From contig OY728133.1 of the NCBI GenBank assembly GCA_963277665.1, forward strand, positions 390,737,962 through 390,801,961: a stretch of DNA of 64,000 nucleotides, in the 5' to 3' direction. This DNA is from Viscum album (lineage: Eukaryota; Streptophyta; Magnoliopsida; Santalales; Viscaceae). Numbering within the stretch: position 1 is the stretch's first letter; every line of letters starts with the position of its first letter. The notes beneath the pieces were generated by a model that was given only the letters and a program-made list of their open reading frames with translations, ran no database searches and had not been told where the DNA came from. Made by a program: the position numbers and the translations under genes. Shown here piece by piece: positions 46,261-58,175 of the stretch.

Positions 46261-47190
46261 CATCATCAAGATGTACCTTGCCAAAATTTCTAGAAACATA
46301 GTTTTCTAGGAATCCCTTCTCCAATGTAGAATGGAAAGATGCCCCTGAGTCTAAAATCCAAGACTCCATAGGACTGTCCACACTCAACAGCAGTACGTCA
46401 TTAATTTACTTCACCCACCGTGTTTGCTCCACTGGTTTTAGGTCCCTTTTGATGTTCTCTGCACATGTCATTTCTTCTCACAAGTCCAGCAGGTTGGACC
46501 ATGCCCATTTTCCTTGTCTCTAATCTTTCCTCTTGACTTCGATCATCCTCTGTGATTGTCCCGCTGCACATATCTTTCTCTTCCTTCAACATTCAGAGCA
46601 GAACCATATAATCTTCCTAATTCTCTTCTTTGCATATCCTCAATGAGGATCAAGTCTCATACATATTTCAGAGCCAAATTCGTATTCCTAGAAGTATTTC
46701 TCACAGTTGTTACAGTTTCTTCCCAACTATCAGGTAACGAAAATAGTAAAACCATCACACATACCTCATCACCAAGATCAATGTCCACCGATGTCAACTG
46801 AATTATGATGGTATTAAATTCATTAATATGATCTGAAACAACTCTCCCTTCAACCATTTTCAGGTAGAACAGTCACCGCATCAAGTGTACTTTGTTAGAT
46901 GCAGAAGGATTCTCGTACATATTGGTGAGATCTTTCATCAGTCCAATCGTCGTCTTATCCTCTCTGATGTTGAACACCATGTTTTTGGCCAACGTCGGGC
47001 GCACAAAACCTAGAACTTGTCGATCTAGTAGCTCCTACTCTGACTGCTCTATGTCTGTTGTCTTCACACCCGGAAGCAGCAAGTGCATCTTTTTTTGATA
47101 AAGATAATCCTCGTTCTGTATCCTCTAGAAACTGAAATCAATTCCATCGAAGCAATCAATCTTCACTTTTCCTTCATCCATATCCATCAT
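46261..47190 (-). pseudogene. Element D gag
   Basis: Copia gag on the minus strand. The start is at the ATG complementary to 47188-47190 (MMDMDEGKVKIDCFDGIDFS...), followed at once by a TAG in the usual FSFW motif. The middle block at 46657-46857 reads SDHINEFNTIIIQLTSVDID and LLFSLPDSWEETVTTV, diagnostic of the UBN2-type gag. The zinc knuckle near 46440-46490 reads CWTC, then a stop, then HVQRT, so it is broken and its last Cys is lost. Confidence 0.87.
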
Positions 47191-47211
47191 TGGAGAATTC
47201 CGAACTCAACC

Positions 47212-47221
47212 TATGATACCA
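47212..47221 (-). other. Primer-binding site of element D
   Basis: Minus strand TGGTATCATA, a few bases from the LTR; initiator tRNA-Met type. Confidence 0.8.
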
Positions 47222-47226
47222 ATTTT

Positions 47227-47665
47227 TGTTTAAGCGTCGGGAGTCGCAACAACAGAAAAAATATATGGAAAGAAAATGCAGAAGAAAGTAAAACACATGG
47301 GACACAAAAATTTACATGGTTCGGGAATAATCCCTACCTCCACGAAGAGGCAGAACTTCACTATTTAGAGAGCACAAATTAAAGAGATTTTTCAGGTAAG
47401 AAACCCTAGCCTGAAATGGGCTACATATGGATAAGATGATCCACTATTCCGAATAGGAATTCAGCATCGCTACATTGAAAGGCGACCACATTTTTCAAAA
47501 GTGTTACAGTGGTTGTTGGCTGGAAGTCAAAAGTGCAATAGTATAGTTGACTCTGAATTCAGCACTGCTACAGTGCGTGTCAGTGTCAGTCGGTCAGTTC
47601 TGCTACAGTGGTCATAGATGCTACAAGCATTTGGCCTAATTAGATCGGGCTACACCAATCCAACA
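47227..47665 (-). repeat. Element D 5' LTR
   Basis: 439 bp, matching 38289-38727. It ends CCAACA before the TTCTT duplication. Contains CTACAGTG-type words at about 47510-47620. Confidence 0.9.
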
Positions 47666-47670
47666 TTCTT
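47666..47670. repeat. Target duplication of element D, right copy (TTCTT)
   Basis: Pairs with 38281-38285. C's gag sequence resumes here. Confidence 0.7.
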
Positions 47671-48675
47671 CTCTCTGAGGATGAGAAGCATCACAGAGAT
47701 ATCCTCTGCCTGCCCCATCTGCTCTCTATTAATCCAAAGCTGATGCAACCTGCTGTAGTTGCCTTGGCTAGAACTGCCTCAATGGAGGAACCTGGAGTGG
47801 AACACCTGGTGCATAGTGACTACTCTGAAAGGTCAGGCACTCTTTTTGCTGATGAGCTCTCCCTCCATAAGAAAAGAAAGTGCCTAATCCCTTGGCATAG
47901 TCCTTAGAGATGTCGTCCCTGAAGAAATGAGATGTGGAGGGCTGGGACCTACCCTCAGATGAACAGAAACTCATTTACCCTGAAAACCAGGAACCCCAAA
48001 CCACAGCTCTACTTTGTGAGGAATCATGATGACTCCCCTGTTGTGATGATCAAGTTCTGTAAAATGTCTTCTCAATGACCTCTTCCCTTTCCAACACCTC
48101 AAGATATGTCTTCATCATAAATGGGGTGACCTAGAGATAGATCTCTGGATGCAAAGACTCCTCAAAATACCTCGCTCTGGCCTCCCCATCTGGAAATAGG
48201 TCTGAATCATATCGTAAAATGTTCCTGAAATGGATTCCAAACTCTCGCACACTGAAGATCCCCTATCGAAGGTTAAGAAGCTCCTAGAGACTGGATGCCT
48301 TCTTGATCGAAGAAAGAAACTTGACTCTGAACTTGCCTCGAAACTCCTCCCAAGAGATCACCGACTCCTTGAGATCCCCAACGAACAAGAACCACCACTT
48401 CCTTGCTGATCCACGCAGCATCGTCACAACCAAAGACACCAGTGCTCCTTCTGAGCACGGATCGAACTAAAGCCTATCTTGTCCTCCTCCAACCAGTCTT
48501 CTGTGGCTACATCTGAAATAGAGCCCTCATACTTTTGTAGATTCTAGAGCTGAAACTCACAGAGTGTTTTCCTCCAATCGCCATCGTCATCAGCCTCTAC
48601 CGTATGGCGATCTACTAGAATATCCTACTGGACATCTTCTGCAGGAACCTGATGAGGATGTCGACCCGGATCCAT
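47671..48675 (-). pseudogene. Element C gag
   Basis: Gag of the host chromovirus on the minus strand, with the start at the ATG complementary to 48673-48675 (MDPGRHPHQVP...). Core blocks are NLQKYEGSISDVATEDWLEE, MLRGSARKWWFLFVGDL, SWEEFRGKFRVKF and VREFGIHFRNILRYDSDLFP, closely like the gag of element B. Stops are mainly TAG, and a frame change lies near 48440. The zinc knuckle at 47837-47878 reads FFSYGGRAHQQKEC: the first two Cys are Phe and Tyr, while the His and last Cys remain. Element D separates it from its protease. Confidence 0.87.
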
Positions 48676-49049
48676 ACCTACAAAATAACAAACAGTTAGA
48701 GCTCCTAAACCTAGAATATGGAAGACTCAACATTATTTAATTTATTTTTTTTCTTTTATTTATTTTAGGTTAACCTATACCAAGGTCTACGCATTCAAAC
48801 ACAGGCACAAAGAAGAATGATGCATGAAGCTTTCCTAGTTCTCTACCCTAAAACGAGCATCACCTCATTTAGTAGCCATTGTAAGCATAAAGGTTTGTTC
48901 ATCAGATCATAGGGGGCCCTAAACGCATATGTATCATCCGGTATCTAATGTTTACATCACTTTTTAAACTTGAATAACACCATTTCCCTACCAACTCATG
49001 CAACCTCACTAGTGCCAAACACCAAACTCCATCTTATCCCTCAAACAGA
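48676..49049 (-). other. Untranslated leader of element C
   Basis: About 370 bases between gag start and primer site; AT-rich, no motif recognised. Confidence 0.5.
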
Positions 49050-49061
49050 CCTCTGATACCA
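49050..49061 (-). other. Primer-binding site of element C
   Basis: Minus strand TGGTATCAGAGG, three bases from the LTR; initiator tRNA-Met type, identical to element B. Confidence 0.88.
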
Positions 49062-49064
49062 CTT

Positions 49065-52000
49065 TGTCATGACCCCCTCCCCACAAGGAGTACCCCTCCT
49101 GATCCGGAAATGTGATAAGGGAGATAGTGACCCCCCAATTCCCACCTCCATTAGGCCCCAAGTTGGATACTAGCACCGAGGATATAGTAAACACACAAAT
49201 GGGAGGAATTACCCTCTAAGAGAACACAACATACGAAAGAGAGAGAGATAAGACAGAAACCAACCAACTCTAACTCAGACTTCAATATAAAAGAAATCAC
49301 AAGTATAAAAATGTGATTTTATGTAAGAACTACTACAACTGAAAGGAAAAATGGCAAGTACCAAAGGAAAGTAAAAAAAACAACAGCAAACACAAATCCT
49401 GAATAGCTCCCGCAATCCCAAGCTAGTAGTGACCAGCCTGATCTTCAACCTTCTCCAAGTGACCTGAAAAAAAAAGTTTATATATACATAGTGTGATTAT
49501 AATAGTATACTCAGTAGGATCCTCCCCGGATCCTCTCGTGAAAAAGTAAAGAAATCATGCTAAAGTACAGTGAACAAAAAGTGAAACTAACTCATCACCT
49601 AAATAGGTATACTAAGATCTCATCCTCTCCATGGCTAATCTCACCAAGTATCACATACAAGAGTATATAATATAATAAATAATATCATGGGTACCCCACT
49701 ACTAATTCCCTACTGCTTTGCCGTTATTCCCCAATGTCGCACGTCCTAAGCATCTCTCTCCGAAAAGGCTTGTCCACAGTCACCTGGGTAAAGCACCACA
49801 GCATGCACCTCATGAAAAAAACCACCACTTCCACATAATCAAAGTAACCAGGTAGTTTTTGGGAGTCACCATAGCTCACATAATGTGTATCATACATTGT
49901 ATATTAAAACTCAATCCATTATAGCACATACACCGAGTAAGGATCCTCAAGCCATCATATCCTATACATGTTACACCTATAGTAGTCTATAGGAAACTAT
50001 ATCTAGAATATATGTGTGTGAATACCCACAAGCCATTACATCCCTCTACACACATATATGGGGAAAACTAACCGCTCTCCCTACCATCACAAGTAACTAC
50101 CAAGAGAAGAGAGTGATGCCAAATGGGGTAGTCAACCATCCATCCTCCCACCAAAATGTTGGAGAAAACACCCCCCTAGGGCTCAGAATCCCCGAGGTAT
50201 CATTTTCCCTTACAGGGTGGAGTAGCGTATAGAAACATAAAACGTAAATAATATACTATAGATCAAAACCACACTATGGGCATAACCTAGTCTTAGACTC
50301 AACTGCAGCTAACGTCTCTTGGACTCCCAGCTGCCACTTCTAAGACTAGGTATCCTATAATCACACAACCATTTAAAGAGAATTATTACATTACTTCATT
50401 CCCTTTTTATCAGTTTCACTTTACATTAATTAATTCTTTAAACATTAATTAACCATTAAAAATTCGACATTATATTTCATTAGCATCACACCCAAAGTCC
50501 ATTGTTCCTTTAAATTGTAACCTCGGCATTGCATCCTAGTAAGCTCAAATCCCATGGGTTAACATAATTTATTCAATCATTTATTAACAACACAATTACT
50601 TTCCAATATTACCAGGAATTCTAGAAAAACATTCTAATCTAATAAACACAAGGGGGCTCAACTCAGTGAGTATATGAACTACCTTTCAAGTATTTTCCAC
50701 CTATAGCAAGAGCATAGGCCAATCCTCTGTTGATAATCTAAACATGGAAAGCATGTGGCATACCCCGCGCATCTTCACCCCTTTTGGAAGGAGAGTAAGA
50801 AAACCCAGCTGCCTTGAGTAGTGGGGAAAGTAAAGAAAATAAACAACCAACAAGAATCAGTAAGCATCCAAAAATTCACATCCAACCTATTTCATCATCC
50901 CAGGTGTCCTCCCCGACACCCACATACATAAATTGATGCATCTCGCCACTCTAGGCGTCAACTGCTTACAAAACCAATGGGCCTCCTTGCCCCCACATAT
51001 CACAATAGCCATCTAGGATCACATCACAACACAAGTAGCAGGAAAACAAACATCATATAAATTGGGCTCTTGGCTTTTAAATAAGGCATCCAACCTTAAA
51101 ACATAATGAGCTCTCACAGCTCCAAGCATAAGGATCTTGGCCTTTACAAGAAATAGGGTAACTCATAACCCTAAGAGGAATCATATTTTTATCAAACATC
51201 TGGTTCTTTAATCCATCTAGAATTAAATGATTTATTATTTGTTGGTTCTAAATATGGGTAACCTAAACAACAAGCTATCACAGTTATCACTAATTGATTA
51301 TACATTCTTACTGCATCAATTTGATTAACATAAAATTACAACAACAACAACCAGATTCATTTACATACCTATTTATTTTTATCAAAATAATTATTAATTA
51401 ATTCTGGATTTACGTTCTTTACCAATTTCCATCAAGAACTAAAAGCTAAAAAAAGAAATCATATATATCACACTCTCTAGAAAAACAAGAGGCAATAACA
51501 TATGATAGATAACAATTTATTTATCCAGTTTAAATATTTATTATGTCAATTCCATTATGATTCAGTGGGATAAAACATGATAACTCTATAGTTTCACATA
51601 AATGAATAGAGAAGAAACAAATTCCCTACCTCAAAAGGTTTCTGATGCTCTTTGAACAGACTAACAAAACAGATCGTGATCACCTCTCTTGGAGGACTGC
51701 ATCTACCCGAGGATGCAGAGACACCACCACACCGACCAACACCCAAGAAAATTCTATTAAGAACATGGATATAGTATTCCATAACAGTTCAAGGAGAAAT
51801 AGAAGGATATGAACCCAAAAGAACGGCGATAGATAATACCTTATATCGAAGATTGATCGATACTACTTGGTTGCACCAAAATAGGGGGTGAACTTGTTGT
51901 AAGAAGAACTTAAAGGGGAACCAATCCAAGGAGGAAAGTTTGATCACATGACTCTTATGGGAAGGGAGTAAAGGTTCAAGCATCTCGCACTATATAATAA

Positions 52001-52754
52001 GGGGGAAGAACAAGGGAGGAAGATATCTCATCCCTTTGGAGGATTTAACGGGGCAGTAGTTTAAGATACGCTGGATTTTCCATTAAAAGAGGGTCACATT
52101 AAACCACGTAGTTTGACCAAGTAAAGGCATCTGGAACCTTAGGAAAATTAATATAGGAGTTAAAGTCCTTGAATTGGCCTTAAATCCCTTAAAACAAGGC
52201 CTTGAATGTGTTTTACGTCAAAAACATTAAATCAGCAAAATTGGAATAATCTGAAAATTTGGAAAAGGAAATATGAAACTGTTATGGAAACATTATAGAC
52301 TCATTGTGACACTGTAGACTCATCGTGACACTATAGACTCACCGTAACACTATAGACTCACCGTTTGTATGATACCGTGACACTGTAGATATTCTGTTCT
52401 GGAAACACTATAGATCTATCGTTCTGGAAACACTGTAGATCTTTCGGTTTGGAAACACTGTAGACCTACTATTCTGGAAACACTATAGATATTCTAGTAT
52501 GGAAACACAGTAGAGCTACCATTCTGGAAACACTGTAGATCTTCCGGTCTGGAAACACTATAGACCTACCATTCTGGAAACACTGTAGATATTTCATTTC
52601 TATAACACTGTGACACTGTTTATAAAACTAGAAACACTATTCACAGAACTGGAAATTTGGAAAAGTGTTGGGGATGAGTCACCTTGACCTCCAAAAACAC
52701 ATCAACCACAAGATTTTAGAAAGGGAATGGACTAGAGATGTATGGGACATTACA
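49065..52754 (-). repeat. Element C 5' LTR
   Basis: 3690 bp, TGTCATGACC to CATTACA. Matches 30900-34627 throughout, including the tandem ACTGTAGA array. Confidence 0.92.
52280..52615. repeat. Tandem ACTGTAGA arrays in C 5' LTR
   Basis: Same two unit types as 34110-34460, with a similar number of copies. Confidence 0.85.
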
Positions 52755-52759
52755 ACTCA
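52755..52759. repeat. Target duplication of element C, right copy (ACTCA)
   Basis: Pairs with 30895-30899. Confidence 0.88.
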
Positions 52760-53577
52760 TGTGTCCAATTCTGACTTTGGGGAATAAGGGAATGAAAACC
52801 CCTTAAAAGGGTATAAAGGAAGGGGTACATGATGTGTTTACTCTGGTACACAATGTATACTCTTTCATCTCCACCACGCTATATGCTTCATCTGCATAAG
52901 GCGTGTAAGTTCATGTACATGGTGTGAAAGTCATGTTCAAGGTGTGTACCTAACATGGGTTACTTTCCTATGTACCTCACATGGTCTATTCATATATCTT
53001 GTCTTGGTCATGTACCTTTACATGGTCTGTGGCCCACTTGGGGTCTGATTGTGTGCTCTACATGGCCAAGTTCCCTTGCACTGGTTTTTAGGTCGAGTAA
53101 TCGACTACCTGGACACATACGACTACACAAAATATATCCCCAATTCATGGAATGTAGTTCCAAAAATTCATCTTCCCTAGATATAAAGAATATACAACAT
53201 GTGTTCCTTAACTACATGCCATGTGATCAAGACTTCTGAATGGGAAACCCTTATGAACAACCTGAAACCCAATTTTCTTCACAAAAGATATAGGTCGACC
53301 CCCAAGGGGTACTAAGCAGTCATAATAGGGAATAAAAATTATAAATAAGTAAATATATGTTTATTTATGTTTATTTATGTAAAAAAAATAAAAATAATAC
53401 TACCTTTTGGTGTAATCCACTAAATATTCACCTGTATTTTCATTCCACCGCGGCCCATGATGGTTCGGCTCCTCCCGAGCTCCGTATCAGCACATCCCTT
53501 CTTCCCTATCCCTCTATATCTCTATCTCTCTATATAGCTCTACCTTTTTCTATCTTATCTGCATAAAAGGAAACCCG

Positions 53578-53692
53578 CTAGGGATATGTGTGAGAAAATA
53601 GGGGAGAAAATATGAAAATAAAAATAAAAGAAAAAGAAAAGAAGAAAAAGGGAGAAAAAGGAAAAGAAAAGAAAAAGGAAAAGGGGCCTAGC
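53578..53692. repeat. A/G-rich tract in F 3' LTR
   Basis: Long GAAAAA/GGAAAAG run. It yields a Lys/Glu-rich open frame (53612-53824) that is not a gene. The partner tract is near 59995-60050. Confidence 0.8.
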
Positions 53693-53823
53693 CCTGACCC
53701 CGATGCTCGACATGAGTGTATGTATCACTATGGAAAACCCCCCATTATAGACTTAAAAATAGATATAGAATCTCAATCCAACACCCTATTCAAAATATAT
53801 AGCCGAAAAAACATGTTTAAATA

Positions 53824-53853
53824 AATTAATATTTAATTAATTAAATATTAATT
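53824..53853. repeat. 30-bp perfect palindrome in F 3' LTR
   Basis: An AT-only sequence (TTAATATTTAATT and its complement plus two flanking pairs) symmetric about 53838/53839. Identical in the partner LTR at 60182-60211. Confidence 0.85.
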
Positions 53854-54060
53854 ATTCCATGAAAATTCGAACTATTCAGAATTCCACCAAACTTATGTAC
53901 TAGGGTAAGTACCATATTCTGGGACAAACAGAGAGGTTAGAAAAATTATCCAAGATCATCATCTAAGTTAAAATGACTATTTTAACCCTTATAAGCATCT
54001 GGAAGAAAAAATTAAAATTTATGCATAAAATTCACATACAGAAAAACACAGGTCCTTATA

Positions 54061-56570
54061 ATCTCCCCACCATAACCCTTCTCCTCCATAAGAAGCCTTG
54101 GTGGTGAAACAAAATCTATGCTCTCATCCTAATAATATTTAAAACCATGATTTCCTTATAGTCCAATAACCAATATCAAATCTTTAACAAATATTCTATC
54201 ACATAAGATGTTTAATTGTGACCGACTTGGTACTCCCCACCATAGTAGCATCCTTATCATCACCTCACAACTAAAATCCAAAAACAAAGGATCTTCCTCT
54301 TTCCATCACTAAACACAATGACTATAGTGTTAATAACTTCTCATAATAGATCACTAACATGAAAGCATAAAAATATCACCTATTCCTGCTTCCTGAGAAT
54401 GGTTTCCATGAAAAATGTTGAATTTCAATTCATGACAAGGGTTTACACCCTCAAATAAAAAATAATGAACTCCTAATCATATGGATTACCTTATATCACT
54501 CCTTGGTCATAAACTCAATTGGTATCTCCATCAAATCAAAAAAGATATTTAAAAATATCAGTGTATAATCAACGCTCTCTCAGCGTACTCAGGAAAATGT
54601 CAATATATAGAACATTATCATCTTTAAACTAAGATCATTATATGATTCCTTAAATGGGAAAATATCAATCCCTATAAGACATGCTCACATCAAAATAGGA
54701 TATACTTTACTTTAACCAACTCTTGAGACCACGTCTCATGACTATGCATGTCCACGTCTGGCTATAGATTAACCAATTCATGACACCTGATTTATCCTCA
54801 ATGTCTCCTCTACCATAGAGGGAAATTCCTCATTTAATCACAAATCTTAGGAAACCATTCCCATATAAGGTCTTTGAAACCATTGGTCCTCAAATCACAC
54901 ATGTACACTCATCGATTATTGATTTAAATGGTTCCACACACAACCAACACATACCATTATCACCTAATGCAAGCTCCTACGAGTCACCCAATACAAGTCC
55001 AAGCTGATCGTGCCACTCGTCACGTCATTCTCATTAATCTAGAAGCTCCCTTGGAACTCCTATTAAAAATTGAGTACCTACCTTGTTCCATAATTTATTC
55101 CATGATTTCATATCACATGGTTTTATTCCCATCATGAACTTCTACTCATGCTCTGACTATATTAGAAATAACAGAAGCACTGGTCAACAAGGCCATGCAC
55201 CTGAACAGTCTTGCCTATCAAACTTAGTCACAATAAATAATCACGCAAGGTTCTGTATCATAAAACAAAAGAATCAGCATGCCTATAAAATAAAACCTGA
55301 TCATCTCCCATGCATCATTCCCAACATGAGTGTTCAACCAAACTCACTACCTAAAAAGGAATTAATAAACCTGGTCCAACCCCTCTTGTAGGTTTCCCTT
55401 ACTCAAATGGAACATCAAAATACAAGGTCCTGAGTCACATCTAAGGGTGTCTAGGAATTCCACATAGCCCTGCCAATCAATTCTCATATGTGGTTCACTA
55501 TGAATAATCACCTAGACTAAAGGTAAAACCTCTCAACAAGGTCACATAACACATAACATCATCTGCACACCCATCTCAACACAATGAATCTAATGTACCT
55601 ATCAACCCTCTCTAAGGGAGATAAAGAAATAATCAAACTAAAAGAGTCACAACTATTCTTTATTGGCCTACTAGGGATATGATTCTCACCAATAATCATC
55701 ACAAGGTACTAACCTTGGAGTATCATGACCTGAATATATAAATTATAACAATATGATCCTCACCGGGCATCTATATATGGTAATACCCCCCTCGAGGTCC
55801 AGTTTACTAGGAACACTCAGGTACCAATCGACATCACACATGAGAATATAACTCGATAACCATGAACAAATTTTGGTTAAGTAAAATATTATAAAAATAT
55901 AGATGGGAAAGTCTATATAGGTTGTAAGTGATTTTAGTTAACCTCTCCTAAAAAGGAACACTCACAAGTGGTCTACTGAAAGGGAATCATGTTCAATATC
56001 GAACTATTAGGGTTACTCCACCTCCTATGCATGATGAATGAATCATACCATCACTTTCAAATGTCTCACCATAGATCTAAATGACCCACCATCAGAAATG
56101 AATATATACAATTCAGCTCAATTGTGTAGAATTACACCAAGAACCTATATATAAAAACACCATTTATATTATTGAAGCCACATTAATAAATTGACCTCTG
56201 TCATCAGTAAAATCACACACTAGTAAGACTATAACATGTGGACCCTATGTGTCAAATATGATGCATGACACAACTCTTGAATTTGTTGGACAATAGTCAA
56301 AATCAATCACTAGAACATTACCAACATTCCAAGAGCTATAAATCTATATTAAATCGTAAACTTCACACAAAATGTGTGTTTCTCAAAGATAAAATCATAT
56401 ACAACTGTAACATCACAGATGAAAAAAAAATCTCATATCCCAGGTAACTAGTACTTCTTACCAGAACAAGTGTTCTCGACACACCAGTTTGATATCCATC
56501 ATAGGTTTTGAAACGTTCCTAATACTCCCTTCTACTATATCCTAAATAATAACACAATATAAAATTAATA
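54061..56570 (-). other. Interior of element F, no coding sequence recognised
   Basis: About 2.5 kb between the LTRs. Minus-strand GGTGGGGAG at 54063-54071 is a plausible polypurine tract. Open frames are at most about 100 codons (55083-55391) and show no gag, RT, RNase H or integrase motif on either strand. The non-coding interior with long LTRs fits a LARD. Confidence 0.65.
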
Positions 56571-56582
56571 GCTATGATACCA
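56571..56582 (-). other. Primer-binding site of element F
   Basis: Minus strand TGGTATCATAGC, three bases from the LTR. Confidence 0.82.
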
Positions 56583-57319
56583 CTTTGTAACGTTCTAGCC
56601 CGGATGCCACTATCAAGTGCCCCGAGCCAGTTCTCCATGAGGCCTCAAGTACACCACCTTGTACGTTGGAGGATGTCGACTAGCAGCAAGGGCCTAAGGT
56701 GTGACAGTAGGGAAACTATGACCTTGTATCAGAGTACAAAATAGTGAAAATAACCAAGCATCATCCATAGTAGTAAATAATAAGAGTGTGGAATCAATAA
56801 ATAAACTAAAATAGAATCACATTATAATAATAAATAAAATTCAATAAAATCTCAAACATCAATGTCATATATACAACACCGATCACCCACTGAGTTGACC
56901 ATACATTTAGGTGTACATAAAAGAAACTAAAATAAAATTACAGGGCTATCCTACTAACATTGATCCATAAAACATACCTGGTTTCTAAGACACTACCATG
57001 ACACTCCATCCTAAACATAAGAATCCAAATGATCAGCTTCTCTCAATCATGAAACCCTAGGCATCATCCCTATTCATCATGTAAATGTGTTCAACCTAAA
57101 AGAAAAAATATGGTATACATGCACACTGAGGTTCATGTATAAGGGGTGAGAAATAATCTTAGTAGGCCACCCCCAATAGTGAACCTATAATCTACATTCA
57201 CAAGTGCATGTTCATTCAATATGCCCAGCCTATTTGAGATACGATTGGAAATGATAAATCAAATAAACAAAGTGAAACCCCAATCGATCCCTAGGTTTGT
57301 GACCCTGGTAAAAGTGTGC

Positions 57320-57352
57320 ATATATTGATATATATGTGTGTGTGTGTGTGTG
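57320..57352. repeat. (TG)n microsatellite in F 5' LTR
   Basis: TATA followed by about nine TG steps. Confidence 0.85.
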
Positions 57353-57949
57353 TATTCCCATATATTTATATAATTGAGGTAAAAAATAACACAAATCCAT
57401 AGAAGTCGATCCTTGGGTCTGTAACCCCATTCGTTTTTACATCCTATGAAAAGGACATTGAACTAGATGTTGTACCACTCAATCCATGTATAATTAGATG
57501 ATCCTTGGGTATATAATCTCAATCAACAATACCTTCTTTGGAAAACACTAGAAATGTCTCTGAGTAACCTATGTCACCATAGTGGGATATATGTCTTAGC
57601 CCTAGGATCTCTCGTACTCACCTCCAATCAATATAATAAAGGATTCTAGGTAACATTTGGATATACTATAAATGGTATCTAAGATGGACATCATGCCACT
57701 CAATACATGTATATTAAGTCTGGTATTTGAGCCCTAGATCCCAGTCTATAGGTGGTCACAACATCACGACTCAGATAATATCTAAGGGGGATGACACTTA
57801 TGTGATATGAAAAAGGAATGATCCCTAGAACTAAGTATATGCTCAATATCCATTAAAAAACTGCTCAAAAGCTCACTCCCAGTAAAGTATGGAGGGTTCA
57901 TTAATGTAATGTTACATCCAATTGAACCTAAGGATAATCCTTGGAATCG

Positions 57950-58175
57950 CTCTAGAGAGCATAATCATCTTCAAGTGCATCAATGATGCAACCATATCTC
58001 ACACTGTGGTCAAGTAATCGATCAGGGAGAGCATAATCATCCCCATCACTCAAGAGATCATAATCATCCTCGATTTCATCAACAATGTGAAGATCCATAT
58101 CCAACATTGTGTCCAAGTAATCGATTGGAGATAGATTAATCATCCCCATTCCTTAAGAGAGCATAATAATCCTTG
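57950..58175. repeat. Tandem repeats of about 110 bp in F 5' LTR
   Basis: Two units plus a partial one; partner of 29625-29900. Confidence 0.65.

Larger units (their letters stand above)
38286..47665 (-). mobile_element. Element D: Ty1/copia retrotransposon, interrupted by E
   Basis: Minus-strand copia element with 439-bp LTRs and, in order, gag, protease, integrase start, (element E), RT and RNase H. Integrase before RT is the defining copia order. It inserted into element C between gag and protease. In the first 145 LTR bases I count 24 differences. The catalytic integrase core is missing. The RT still has YVDD. The clade is uncertain; the RNase H block looks Tork-like. Confidence 0.9.
30900..52754 (-). 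mobile_element. Element C: Ty3/gypsy chromovirus, interrupted by D
   Basis: Minus-strand element with 3.7 kb LTRs (30900-34627 and 49065-52754), tRNA-Met primer site, gag, protease, RT, RNase H, integrase and chromodomain. It is flanked by ACTCA and sits inside an LTR of F. Copia element D occupies 38286-47665 between gag and protease. LTRs differ at about 14% of the first 160 bases. All domains are recognisable, but catalytic residues and frames are lost. Confidence 0.92.
52760..54060 (-). repeat. Element F 3' LTR, proximal segment
   Basis: Continues the LTR after element C and matches about 59184-60420: TGTGTC[C/T]AATTC, CTTGTCTTGGTCATGTACCT, the A/G-rich tract and the 30-bp palindrome. 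Ends GTCCTTATA. Degenerate TACAC/GTGTA half-sites at 52830-53230 resemble element B's U3 palindromes. Confidence 0.85.

Noticed and set aside
53612..53824. Lys/Glu-rich open frame
   Set aside because: Translation of the A/G-rich tract in F's LTR.
54928..55391. Overlapping plus-strand open frames inside F
   Set aside because: Short, with no recognisable motif and no codon signature; not enough to call a gene.
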